Source: JACMLX01 sp031374935
GTDB taxonomy: Bacteria; Gemmatimonadota; Gemmatimonadetes; Gemmatimonadales; Gemmatimonadaceae
Assembly (NCBI GenBank): GCA_031374935.1
Contig: JANMHB010000183.1
Location: 29,566-93,565, forward strand
Length of the DNA stretch: 64,000 nt
Reading direction: 5' to 3'
Under the pieces are notes generated by a model. The model was not told the origin of the DNA, made no database searches, and was given only the letters and a program-made list of their open reading frames with translations. Positions within the stretch are counted from its first letter, which is position 1; each line of letters opens with the position of its first letter. The position numbers were made by a program, and so were the translations under genes. Of the stretch, positions 57,529 through 64,000 are shown piece after piece.

Positions 57529-58568
57529 GCGTCACGGTCCAACGAGGCGGATATCGCAGCCTCCTGCGCCGTGCGTGCCGGAAATGCGAGGCGGCGAACT
57601 GCCGTCGTCAGCGGAATCGCCAGCAACCCGCCGGTCGGCCCGAGGACAAACGCCCAGAACAGCACCGAGGCGAACATCACGAAGGGGCCAAGATCGAACC
57701 CTTCCTTCATGAAGCGCGGCTTGATCACGTTGTCGACGACGTTGTTGAGCACGACGAACAGCGCGATCAGCAGTGCGGTGCGAGTGCCACCGAATTCGAG
57801 CAACGTCAGCGCGGCTGGCGGAATCATCGACAGCGCGAACCCGATTCCAGGCACAAAACTCAACACCAGCGCGACGATCGCCCACAGCACCGGCAGATCG
57901 GTCCCGATCAGGATCATCACCAACCAGACTGCGACCGCGTAGATGACACCAGTCAGCATCGTGATCCAGACATACTGCTGCACGTCGCTGGCCATGGCAT
58001 CGAACCGGTGCTGCCAGGTGCGCGCCTCCGCCTTCTCGGCGCGCTGCCTGCCACGGCGGCGCCAGAACGCGCTCGACTCGATCAGCAAAAAGACGGAGAG
58101 CATCACGATCAACAAGGCTTCGCTCATCGCCCCGCCCACGCCTTGCGCGAGGCTCGAGGCCATCCCGATGACCTTCGCGGGATTGACCAGCTGCAGCAGC
58201 TTCGATGTCGACGCATCGATCCCTCGCGCATCGAGCCACGCCACCCCGGACGAGACCAGCGCCGTCAGCCGGTCCTGATAGCGCGGCACCGTGTCGACCA
58301 GCGCCTTGCCGGCGTAGCCGAGCAGCACGACGAACGCGAGCAGCGCGAGGACCACGGTGAGGGCCGTGACCCCCATCGCCCACCCACGCGGAACCCCTCG
58401 CCGACGCAGCCGCTCCTGCAGTGGCGCGGCGCACGCCACCACCACGCCCGCCATCAGCAACGGATCGAGCACGCCAGCCGCGGAACGGAGGCCGCCGATG
58501 ATCACGACGACCGCCGCTGCGCTGACCAGGAAGCGGAACCGTTCTTCAGAGGTGACAGTGTCGAGCAT
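57525..58568 (-). CDS. AI-2E family membrane permease (YdiK/PerM type)
   Basis: 347 residues with eight predicted helices. Family marks are LLMAGVVVACAAPLQERLRRRGVPRGWAM near the start, LGYAGKALVDTVPRYQDRL, LNNVVDNVIKPRFMKEGFDLGP (nearly invariant KP in such proteins) and GPTGGLLAIPLTTAVRRL. Proteins of this group export or import autoinducer-2 in some species, but most have unknown substrates or act as sodium/proton antiporters. It starts the overlapping three-gene unit with two beta-rich envelope proteins. The stop overlaps the lipoprotein start (ATGA). Confidence 0.92.
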   Translation of the reverse strand: MLDTVTSEERFRFLVSAAAVVVIIGGLRSAAGVLDPLLMAGVVVACAAPLQERLRRRGVPRGWAMGVTALTVVLALLAFVVLLGYAGKALVDTVPRYQDRLTALVSSGVAWLDARGIDASTSKLLQLVNPAKVIGMASSLAQGVGGAMSEALLIVMLSVFLLIESSAFWRRRGRQRAEKAEARTWQHRFDAMASDVQQYVWITMLTGVIYAVAVWLVMILIGTDLPVLWAIVALVLSFVPGIGFALSMIPPAALTLLEFGGTRTALLIALFVVLNNVVDNVIKPRFMKEGFDLGPFVMFASVLFWAFVLGPTGGLLAIPLTTAVRRLAFPARTAQEAAISASLDRDA

Positions 58569-58605
58569 CAGATCCCTGGTAGCCGGGTTTCAGAAGGCGA
58601 GTCGC

Positions 58606-59622
58606 TCAGTGGCGATGCCCTCCAAGGTCGATCGACGTGCCCTGCCCCGTCTCGACGGCACGCTGGTAGATGTGGCGCAGCGCCGCAACATCCTCGACCG
58701 CGAGGCCCAGCGACTTGAACACCGTGATCTCCGCCGTCGTGGACCGCCCCTGATGCGTGCCATTCACCACCTCGCCCAGTTCGGCGATGAGATGTTGCGC
58801 GGTGATCACCCCCTCAGCCAGCGGAATCAGGAAGTCGCCCGATTCCGCCAGCACCGATTCGCGCCGATCCGCGTAGAACCGCGACTTCACGATCGCTTCG
58901 CTGTCGAGTTCTCTGGCGTCCCGGATCGACGCACCGACGGCGTTGACGTGCGTTCCGGGCGCGAGCCACCGCCCTTCCAGCACCGGCGTGCGTGACGCCG
59001 TGATCGTGCAGATCACGTCGGCGCTCGAAATCGCCGCCTCGACCGATTCGCACAGCGTGACCTCCACGTCGAGTGCCGCGCTCGCTCGCTCGGCCAGTTG
59101 ATGCGCGCGCCCGCCAGCCGATGTACCGGAACGACTCCAGACGCGCACACGGCGGATCGGCCGAACGGCGCAAACCGCCTCGATGTGCGGCAGCGCCAGC
59201 ACCCCGGCGCCAAGAACGGCCAGTGTGCTCGCGTCGTCCCGCGCGAGGTGGCGCGTTGCGAGCCCGGACACCGCCGATGTGCGAATCGCGGTAATGCTCG
59301 AGGCGTCAGCGATGGCCAGCAGCTGGCCGTGCTCACCGTCGAACAGCAGCACCACGCCGATGTGTGAATCCAAGGGCGTGGCGTCATTCCCCGGAAACAC
59401 GGCGATCACCTTGGCCCCGATCGCGGCCTGCGGGCCCCCGCCGAGAATCGCGGGCATGCTGAGAAACGCGTTGCGTGTATCGCCCAGTCGGAGCACGGTC
59501 CGAAGCGGGAGGACGGCGTCGCCCGCAGCAACGGCGCGGAGCGCATCCGCCATGACGTCGATGCATTCCCGCATCGGCAGGAGATTTCGCACGTCGCGTT
59601 CGGTCAGGAGCAGGGTCGGCAT
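58606..59622 (-). CDS. Ornithine cyclodeaminase / mu-crystallin family protein
   Basis: 338 residues from the ATG at 59622; the frame is open to 59682 but those codons are not plausible. The family pattern is intact: GAKVIAVFPGN, TAIRTSAVSGLATRHLARDD, the nucleotide-binding VLGAGVLALPHIEAV, DVICTITASRTPVLEGRWLAPGTHVNAVGAS, and GRSTTAEITVFKSLGLAVEDVA near the C-terminus. Members deaminate ornithine to proline or reduce cyclic imines (ketimine, pyrroline carboxylate) with NAD(P). It lies 37 bp upstream of the AI-2E gene on the same strand, possibly co-transcribed. Confidence 0.92.
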   Translation of the reverse strand: MPTLLLTERDVRNLLPMRECIDVMADALRAVAAGDAVLPLRTVLRLGDTRNAFLSMPAILGGGPQAAIGAKVIAVFPGNDATPLDSHIGVVLLFDGEHGQLLAIADASSITAIRTSAVSGLATRHLARDDASTLAVLGAGVLALPHIEAVCAVRPIRRVRVWSRSGTSAGGRAHQLAERASAALDVEVTLCESVEAAISSADVICTITASRTPVLEGRWLAPGTHVNAVGASIRDARELDSEAIVKSRFYADRRESVLAESGDFLIPLAEGVITAQHLIAELGEVVNGTHQGRSTTAEITVFKSLGLAVEDVAALRHIYQRAVETGQGTSIDLGGHRH

Positions 59623-59891
59623 CACGGAAACGTATCGCCGCGACGAATTCTGGAGGTGGCCGTGCGCCGGGCCGCGGCGCACGGAAGGCGACCCGACTTA
59701 CGCTGCGCCTCCCTCGATCGGCACAAGTTGTAACGTTCCGGACCGCTGACGCCGGTGGCCAGCCCACGCACGGACGAGAGTGCTCCGGCGTTGCCGCCAT
59801 CCGAAGGGACGTGGCCATTGTACAGGCCGTTTCCTTGCGATGGTGTATGCCGATATCTACCTTCCGATTTCCCGCAACAGGAAGCCAGCAG

Positions 59892-60503
59892 ATGCGGCAG
59901 GACTCCTTGGGCGCGGAAGATTCCGGCACCGTGCGGCTGTCGCCGCCTGATGCCGCGAGCCCGCGCTCGGCAGGTGACCTCTCGGATCACGGCGCGCTGG
60001 ACGCGCTGCTCCCCGACGTCTTCGACGAGCTCCGCACGATCGCGCGCCGCCAGCTTGCCGGCGAAGGCGATCGGTTCACGCTGCAGACCACCGATCTGGT
60101 ACACGAGGCGTATCTCCGACTGGCGGGAGATGCCGCGGTGACTGCCCTGGGTCGACCCTACTTCTATGCGGCCGCCGCACGCTCGATGCGGCAGGTGCTC
60201 GTTGACGCGGCGCGACGACGGAATGCCGACAAGCGCGGTGCTGGTGAACGAGTGCTGAGTCTGGACGACGCGACGGGTATCGTTGACGCCTTCGGCCACG
60301 AACTGCTCGATCTCGATCGTGCGCTGCGTGAACTCGAGTTGCGCAATCCGCGCTCGGCGCGTGTCGTGGAATGCCGTTTCTTCGTCGGCATGACGGTCGA
60401 GGATACGGCTCGTGCACTCGACATTTCCGAGCGCACCGTCAAGTCGGACTGGGCCCTGGCCCGCGCGTGGCTCCACGACAGGCTCGCCGAGCCCGACACA
60501 TGA
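59892..60503 (+). CDS. ECF RNA polymerase sigma factor, SigF-like (Gemmatimonadota/Planctomycetota type)
   Basis: 203 residues from the ATG at 59892, preferred because AGGAAG (59879-59884) lies seven bases upstream; in-frame ATGs at 59811 and 59847 are alternatives. Region 2 resembles the ECF-subfamily with LLPDVFDELRTIARRQL, then TTDLVHEAYLRLAG and YFYAAAARSMRQVLVDAARRR. Region 4 is NPRSARVVECRFFVGMTVEDTARALDISERTVKSDWALARAWLHDRL. These factors commonly neighbour Ser/Thr kinases, which here overlaps its stop codon (ATGA). Confidence 0.92.
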   Translation: MRQDSLGAEDSGTVRLSPPDAASPRSAGDLSDHGALDALLPDVFDELRTIARRQLAGEGDRFTLQTTDLVHEAYLRLAGDAAVTALGRPYFYAAAARSMRQVLVDAARRRNADKRGAGERVLSLDDATGIVDAFGHELLDLDRALRELELRNPRSARVVECRFFVGMTVEDTARALDISERTVKSDWALARAWLHDRLAEPDT

Positions 60504-63145
60504 GTGCCCCCACCGACCCTGATGTCGAGCTGGATCGCGCCCGGTGGCCGCTGGTCGAGCAATTCTTCGCCGTTGCCCTCGATACGCCACCCGAGCAACG
60601 CGATGCCATGCTCAACTCGGACTGCCACGATCACGGTGTCCGCGCCGAGGTGCGTCGGCTCCTCGCGCGCCACGAGTCGCTCACCTCGGCCGCCCCCGCA
60701 CAGCACTCGTTCCTGGCGGCACTCGATGTCGACAGCGCCCTCCGACTCCTCAAATCGGGCGCCGCGCAGCCCGACCCGGCGACGATTGGTCGCCATGTCG
60801 TCGTTCGCCGACTGGGCCGCGGGGCAACCGGCGCCGTCTTTCTGGCGTGGGATCCCCAGTTGCATCGGCGGGTGGCGATCAAGGTGCTCTCACCGTGGCT
60901 GAGCGCCGATCACGCCGGTGCCCTGCGATTCGTGAACGAGGCCCGCGCCGCATCGAACCTCGAGCATCCGCGGATCGCGCCGGTCTACGCGATCGAGACC
61001 ACGCCGGAGAACGGGCTGTACATCGTGATGGCCTATCTCGAGGGCGTCACCCTCCGCGAGCGGCTGGCCGCTGGCGCACTGCCGTTGGACGAAGCGGTCC
61101 GTATCGCCGCCGAGATCGCCGATGTGCTGAGCGCCGCCCATACGCATGGAATCATCCATCGAGACGTCAAGCCGGAAAACATCCTGCTCACCGATCGCGG
61201 TGCCTGCCTCCTCGACTTCGGCATCGCGAAACTGGAAGGCGAGACGCTGACCACGCCTGGCACGGCCATCGGCACCACGGCCTACATGAGCCCGGAACAG
61301 AGTCGCGGAGATCTGGTCGATCACCGGACCGACCTCTGGTCACTCGGTGTGGTGCTCTACGAGATGCTGACGGGGGAGCGGCCCTTTCGTGGTGACCGGA
61401 CCGACGCGCTCATTCATGGCATTCGCCACGATCGGCACCAAGCGGTCTCCGTGCGCCGCGCTGATACGCCGGCACACGTCGTCGCGGTCGTGGACCAAGC
61501 ACTGTCGAAAGAGGTGGCCGGCCGGCCGCCGACGGCAGCAGTGATGCAGCAGCAACTCGTGAACCCACGTCGCACCATCACCGTTGGCGAGATCGATCGC
61601 GTTCGACGCGCGCCTTGGGTGAGGCAGTCGATGATCGCGGCGGCAATTGCACTGCCGCTCATTCTTGCCGGTATCTGGCGCGGTCGTGACGCCCAGGCCC
61701 GCACCGGCGAGACGATCACGCCCAGCAACACTGCAGCCGCGACGGCTCTACTCGCGCTGCTGCCCTTTGTCAGCGGTGACCCGACATCGGAGCGCGCATA
61801 CATCACACCGGGCCTGAACGACGCGCTGCGGCGTGAGCTGACGCGGGTGCCGGCGTTCCGCGTCGCAGCGGCAGAGGCCGTGCGACAGGCGGTGACGGGA
61901 TCGCCAGACGCGCGGACGATCGCCGCGCGACTCGGCGCAACGGCAATCCTGCGCGGGACGACGCGCGACAGCGGTGGCGGCATCTGGATCTCCGCGGAAC
62001 TGGTCCGAGGCGCTGACGGCAGCGTACTCTGGTCAGCACGCTTCCGTCGCGACGACAACGATGAGCGAGTGGTCGTCGATTCGATTCAGGCGGCGATTCT
62101 CCAAACGATTGCAGCACCCACTGGCACGCGCGCCCCCAGCGCGCCGAAGCGTGCCGCCGTCGATCCTCTCGCGTACGATCTCTTCCTGCGGGGACGGTTC
62201 GCGTACGATCGACGCACGCCGCAAGGGCTGGCTGATGCCGCCAGGTACTTTCGCGAGTCGATCGCGCGTGACTCGACCTTCGCGCGGGCCTATGTCGGGC
62301 TCGCGGACGTCTACTCCGCCACACAAACGGCGGCGCCTGCAGAGCAATACCGCCTCGCGAAACCCCTCGTCGCGCGAGCGTTGGCCGCCGACAGCAACCT
62401 CGCCGAGGCACAGCGCACGGCCGGGTGGATCGCGATGTGGCACGATCACGACTGGACGACCGCCGAGCGACACCTCCGCCGCGCCATGGAACTCGATCCA
62501 GGTGACATCTGGATCTACCACGCCTACGCCGCCTGGTTTTCGGCGGTCGGCAGAACACGCGAGAGCCTCGCGATCACACGCCGCGCGACGGCGCTCGATC
62601 CACTCAGCAGCGCGACGGCCACCCACATCGGCCTCCACCTGCTCTGGAATCGGCAATACACCGAATCCATCGCGGTCCTCGAGCACGCGCTGACCGTGGA
62701 CACCACCTGGGGCCGCACACATTCCGTGCTTGGCCGCGCCTATCTGGCGGCTGGTCGCTCCGACGACGCGCTCCGGTCACTTCGCCGCGTGAAGTATGAC
62801 TATGCGGCCTTCGAGCCCGAGGCGCTTCTCACCTACGCGCTCGGCATCGCGGGGCATACTGCCGAGGCGCGCTCACGCATCGCGGGCATGGAAGCACGAG
62901 CGCGCGGGGCATCAGTGCATGCCACCGACATGATGGTGGCGTACATCGGGGTCGGCGACACCACCCGCGCACTCGACTGGGCTGAGCGCCTGCCTGATGA
63001 TCGGGGCTCGATGTTCTTCCTGATTGCGGACTCGATCTACGATCCGATACGCACCAGCCCGCGGTTTCAGCGCGTCCTCGAGCGCCTCGGCCTGCGCGAG
63101 TACGCACAGCGCGCCAGCGATCGAACCGCATCGCTGGCGCGGTAG
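60500..63145 (+). CDS. Membrane Ser/Thr protein kinase with C-terminal TPR sensor region
   Basis: 881 residues from the ATG at 60500, overlapping the sigma stop (ATGA). A short N-terminal helical domain (13-82, with VRRLLARHES) precedes the kinase. Kinase motifs: Gly loop GRGATGAVFLA (107-117), AIKVL with Lys128, HRDVKPEN (220-227), DFGIA (239-243) and MSPEQ. A membrane helix near 390-410 (MIAAAIALPLILAGIW) follows. The exported part has a FlgO/TolB-like domain (LALLPFVSG, ATAILRGTTRDSG) and then several TPR repeats (AVERHLRRAMELDPGD-like). All catalytic residues are intact, so activity is likely. A sigma factor and kinase made together hints at phospho-control of sigma activity or its regulon. 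Confidence 0.94.
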   Translation: MSAPTDPDVELDRARWPLVEQFFAVALDTPPEQRDAMLNSDCHDHGVRAEVRRLLARHESLTSAAPAQHSFLAALDVDSALRLLKSGAAQPDPATIGRHVVVRRLGRGATGAVFLAWDPQLHRRVAIKVLSPWLSADHAGALRFVNEARAASNLEHPRIAPVYAIETTPENGLYIVMAYLEGVTLRERLAAGALPLDEAVRIAAEIADVLSAAHTHGIIHRDVKPENILLTDRGACLLDFGIAKLEGETLTTPGTAIGTTAYMSPEQSRGDLVDHRTDLWSLGVVLYEMLTGERPFRGDRTDALIHGIRHDRHQAVSVRRADTPAHVVAVVDQALSKEVAGRPPTAAVMQQQLVNPRRTITVGEIDRVRRAPWVRQSMIAAAIALPLILAGIWRGRDAQARTGETITPSNTAAATALLALLPFVSGDPTSERAYITPGLNDALRRELTRVPAFRVAAAEAVRQAVTGSPDARTIAARLGATAILRGTTRDSGGGIWISAELVRGADGSVLWSARFRRDDNDERVVVDSIQAAILQTIAAPTGTRAPSAPKRAAVDPLAYDLFLRGRFAYDRRTPQGLADAARYFRESIARDSTFARAYVGLADVYSATQTAAPAEQYRLAKPLVARALAADSNLAEAQRTAGWIAMWHDHDWTTAERHLRRAMELDPGDIWIYHAYAAWFSAVGRTRESLAITRRATALDPLSSATATHIGLHLLWNRQYTESIAVLEHALTVDTTWGRTHSVLGRAYLAAGRSDDALRSLRRVKYDYAAFEPEALLTYALGIAGHTAEARSRIAGMEARARGASVHATDMMVAYIGVGDTTRALDWAERLPDDRGSMFFLIADSIYDPIRTSPRFQRVLERLGLREYAQRASDRTASLAR

Positions 63146-63178
63146 TGGGCTGCAACACGACGTGCGTCGATCTCGCCG

Positions 63179-64000
63179 TTACTGTTCGATCTTCACCACC
63201 TCGCCGATGCCAGCCACATTGCCGAAGTTCGACACGTAGAGTGTGCCACGGGCGCCGAGCAGGATGCCAGTCGGACGCGTAAGTGCCGTGGTGATCACGG
63301 TGCGCGTTCCGTCTGGTGCCTGCTTCACCACGGCACCAGGCCCTCCAAAGAACGGACCGCTGCCATACTGCAAAACGTACAGGCTTCCGTCATGTCCAAA
63401 GGTGAAGTCGGTCACCTGCGTCAGCCCCCCGGCAAAAACGGTCGGCGCCTCGCCCTCGACCACGCGATAGATGATGGCAGCGCCGGGCAGGAAGGGCACG
63501 CCGGAGAGCGTGCTGACATACAGCGCGCCGTCAGGTCCGCGCTTGACTTCGGTGGGTACCGCTTCCGAGCGCGCAAAAGGCGGATTGAAAGGCCCGGGTG
63601 GCACATTGACCGACGGGAAGACGGCCACCAGCGACACGCGCCCGTTCGGCTGCACACGCAACAGCGAGTTCCCTCCCGCGTCCACGATGTACTGTCGCCC
63701 CCCTTCGGACAGCATGCCGTACGGGTTGGAATCGATTGGACCGCCGGCCGGATTGTTTGCTGCCTCGAATGCGCTGATGTCCGCATCGACCGTCCATCGA
63801 CCATTTGCCCGCACGTTGATGATGCTTCCGAAGCCGGTCGCGAGCGCACCCAGTCCGGCCCGCGCCGCTGGATCAGCGCCCCATCCGATCGACACTCGCG
63901 ACAGGCCGAAGGCGGCGAATCCGATATCGTGCGGGCCGCCGATATCAGCGGTGGCCGCGTTGTAGCCCGACGGCAGGTTCGAGACCACCCGCTCCTGAAC
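63179..64000 (-). CDS. ScyD/ScyE-like propeller protein (5' end outside window)
   Basis: At least 273 residues; the frame stays open to base 64000, so the N-terminus, probably with a signal peptide, is missing. The GTG at 63988 is unlikely to be the true start. The GGPHDIGF motif, DGALYVSTLSG, HDGSLYVLQYGSGP and GARGTLYVSNFG repeats are NHL/SMP-30-like propeller blades typical of ScyD/ScyE annotations. The family name comes from scytonemin genes in cyanobacteria, but most homologues have no known link to it. It converges with the kinase gene, 33 bp away. Confidence 0.88.
   Translation of the reverse strand, partial: VQERVVSNLPSGYNAATADIGGPHDIGFAAFGLSRVSIGWGADPAARAGLGALATGFGSIINVRANGRWTVDADISAFEAANNPAGGPIDSNPYGMLSEGGRQYIVDAGGNSLLRVQPNGRVSLVAVFPSVNVPPGPFNPPFARSEAVPTEVKRGPDGALYVSTLSGVPFLPGAAIIYRVVEGEAPTVFAGGLTQVTDFTFGHDGSLYVLQYGSGPFFGGPGAVVKQAPDGTRTVITTALTRPTGILLGARGTLYVSNFGNVAGIGEVVKIEQ

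Noticed and set aside
57405..58718. 437-codon plus-strand frame over the AI-2E gene
   Set aside because: Antisense, rich in His/Gln/Arg, no domain; the minus-strand gene is certain.

Overview
The window is about 64 kb of high-GC bacterial chromosome, packed with genes and free of recognisable RNA genes, insertion sequences, phage genes or CRISPR arrays. The gene mix points to Gemmatimonadota, with Acidobacteriota as the main alternative: SusC/SusD-type outer-membrane genes without a sugar-utilisation locus, long secreted VPS10/BNR-repeat proteins, Tat-exported hydrolases, ECF sigma factors paired with a Ser/Thr kinase-TPR protein, many lipoproteins, and Gly/Ala/Pro-rich linkers. This is an inference from gene content; no marker rRNA lies in the window.

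Layout. 1-5.8 kb (minus): VPS10-like secreted protein, putative lipoprotein and an M20 peptidase that runs off the left edge. 6-11.1 kb: a cupredoxin-like protein, then the housekeeping set tilS-hpt-ftsH-folP. 11.1-13.2 kb: a 57-residue membrane microprotein and the glnK-amt nitrogen pair. 13.4-18.1 kb: a secreted HEXXH protein with propeller and barrel, a DJ-1/PfpI protein and a BaiN-type flavoprotein. 18.4-22.4 kb: two small candidate genes, then a lipoprotein trio (COG3014-like, TPR-like, LpoB-like) and a DUF1499 lipoprotein. 22.5-26.8 kb: RidA, ApaG, DUF4920, glutamate dehydrogenase, MOSC protein. 26.8-29.1 kb: two Tat-exported Rieske proteins with two small membrane proteins, one carrying a histidine in each helix, a likely redox module. 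29.4-34.2 kb: second VPS10-like protein plus an MHS-type transporter. 34.3-42.1 kb: susC-susD-DUF4397 followed by tlpA-like and DsbD-N-like genes. 42.3-45.3 kb: a divergent ECF sigma operon in which two exported proteins carry glycogen-binding (CBM48/E-set) domains. 45.4-49.3 kb: SulP transporter, beta-carbonic anhydrase and a Tat-exported D-aminoacylase-like amidohydrolase, all overlapping. 49.4-55.7 kb: M20 amidohydrolase, methyltransferase, alpha/beta hydrolase, NIT-domain chemoreceptor, nitroreductase. 55.8-59.6 kb: a three-gene overlapping unit (two similar anchored proteins plus an AI-2E family permease) and an ornithine-cyclodeaminase-family enzyme. 59.9-63.1 kb: ECF sigma factor overlapping a kinase-TPR gene. 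63.2-64 kb: a ScyD/ScyE-type propeller protein cut by the right edge.

Operons are tight: ATGA, GTGA or TAATG overlaps occur at a dozen junctions and fix many start codons. The least explained parts are the ECF/CBM48 operon, the Rieske/four-histidine membrane cluster, the overlapping permease/anchored-protein unit, and four small open frames with good ribosome binding sites.
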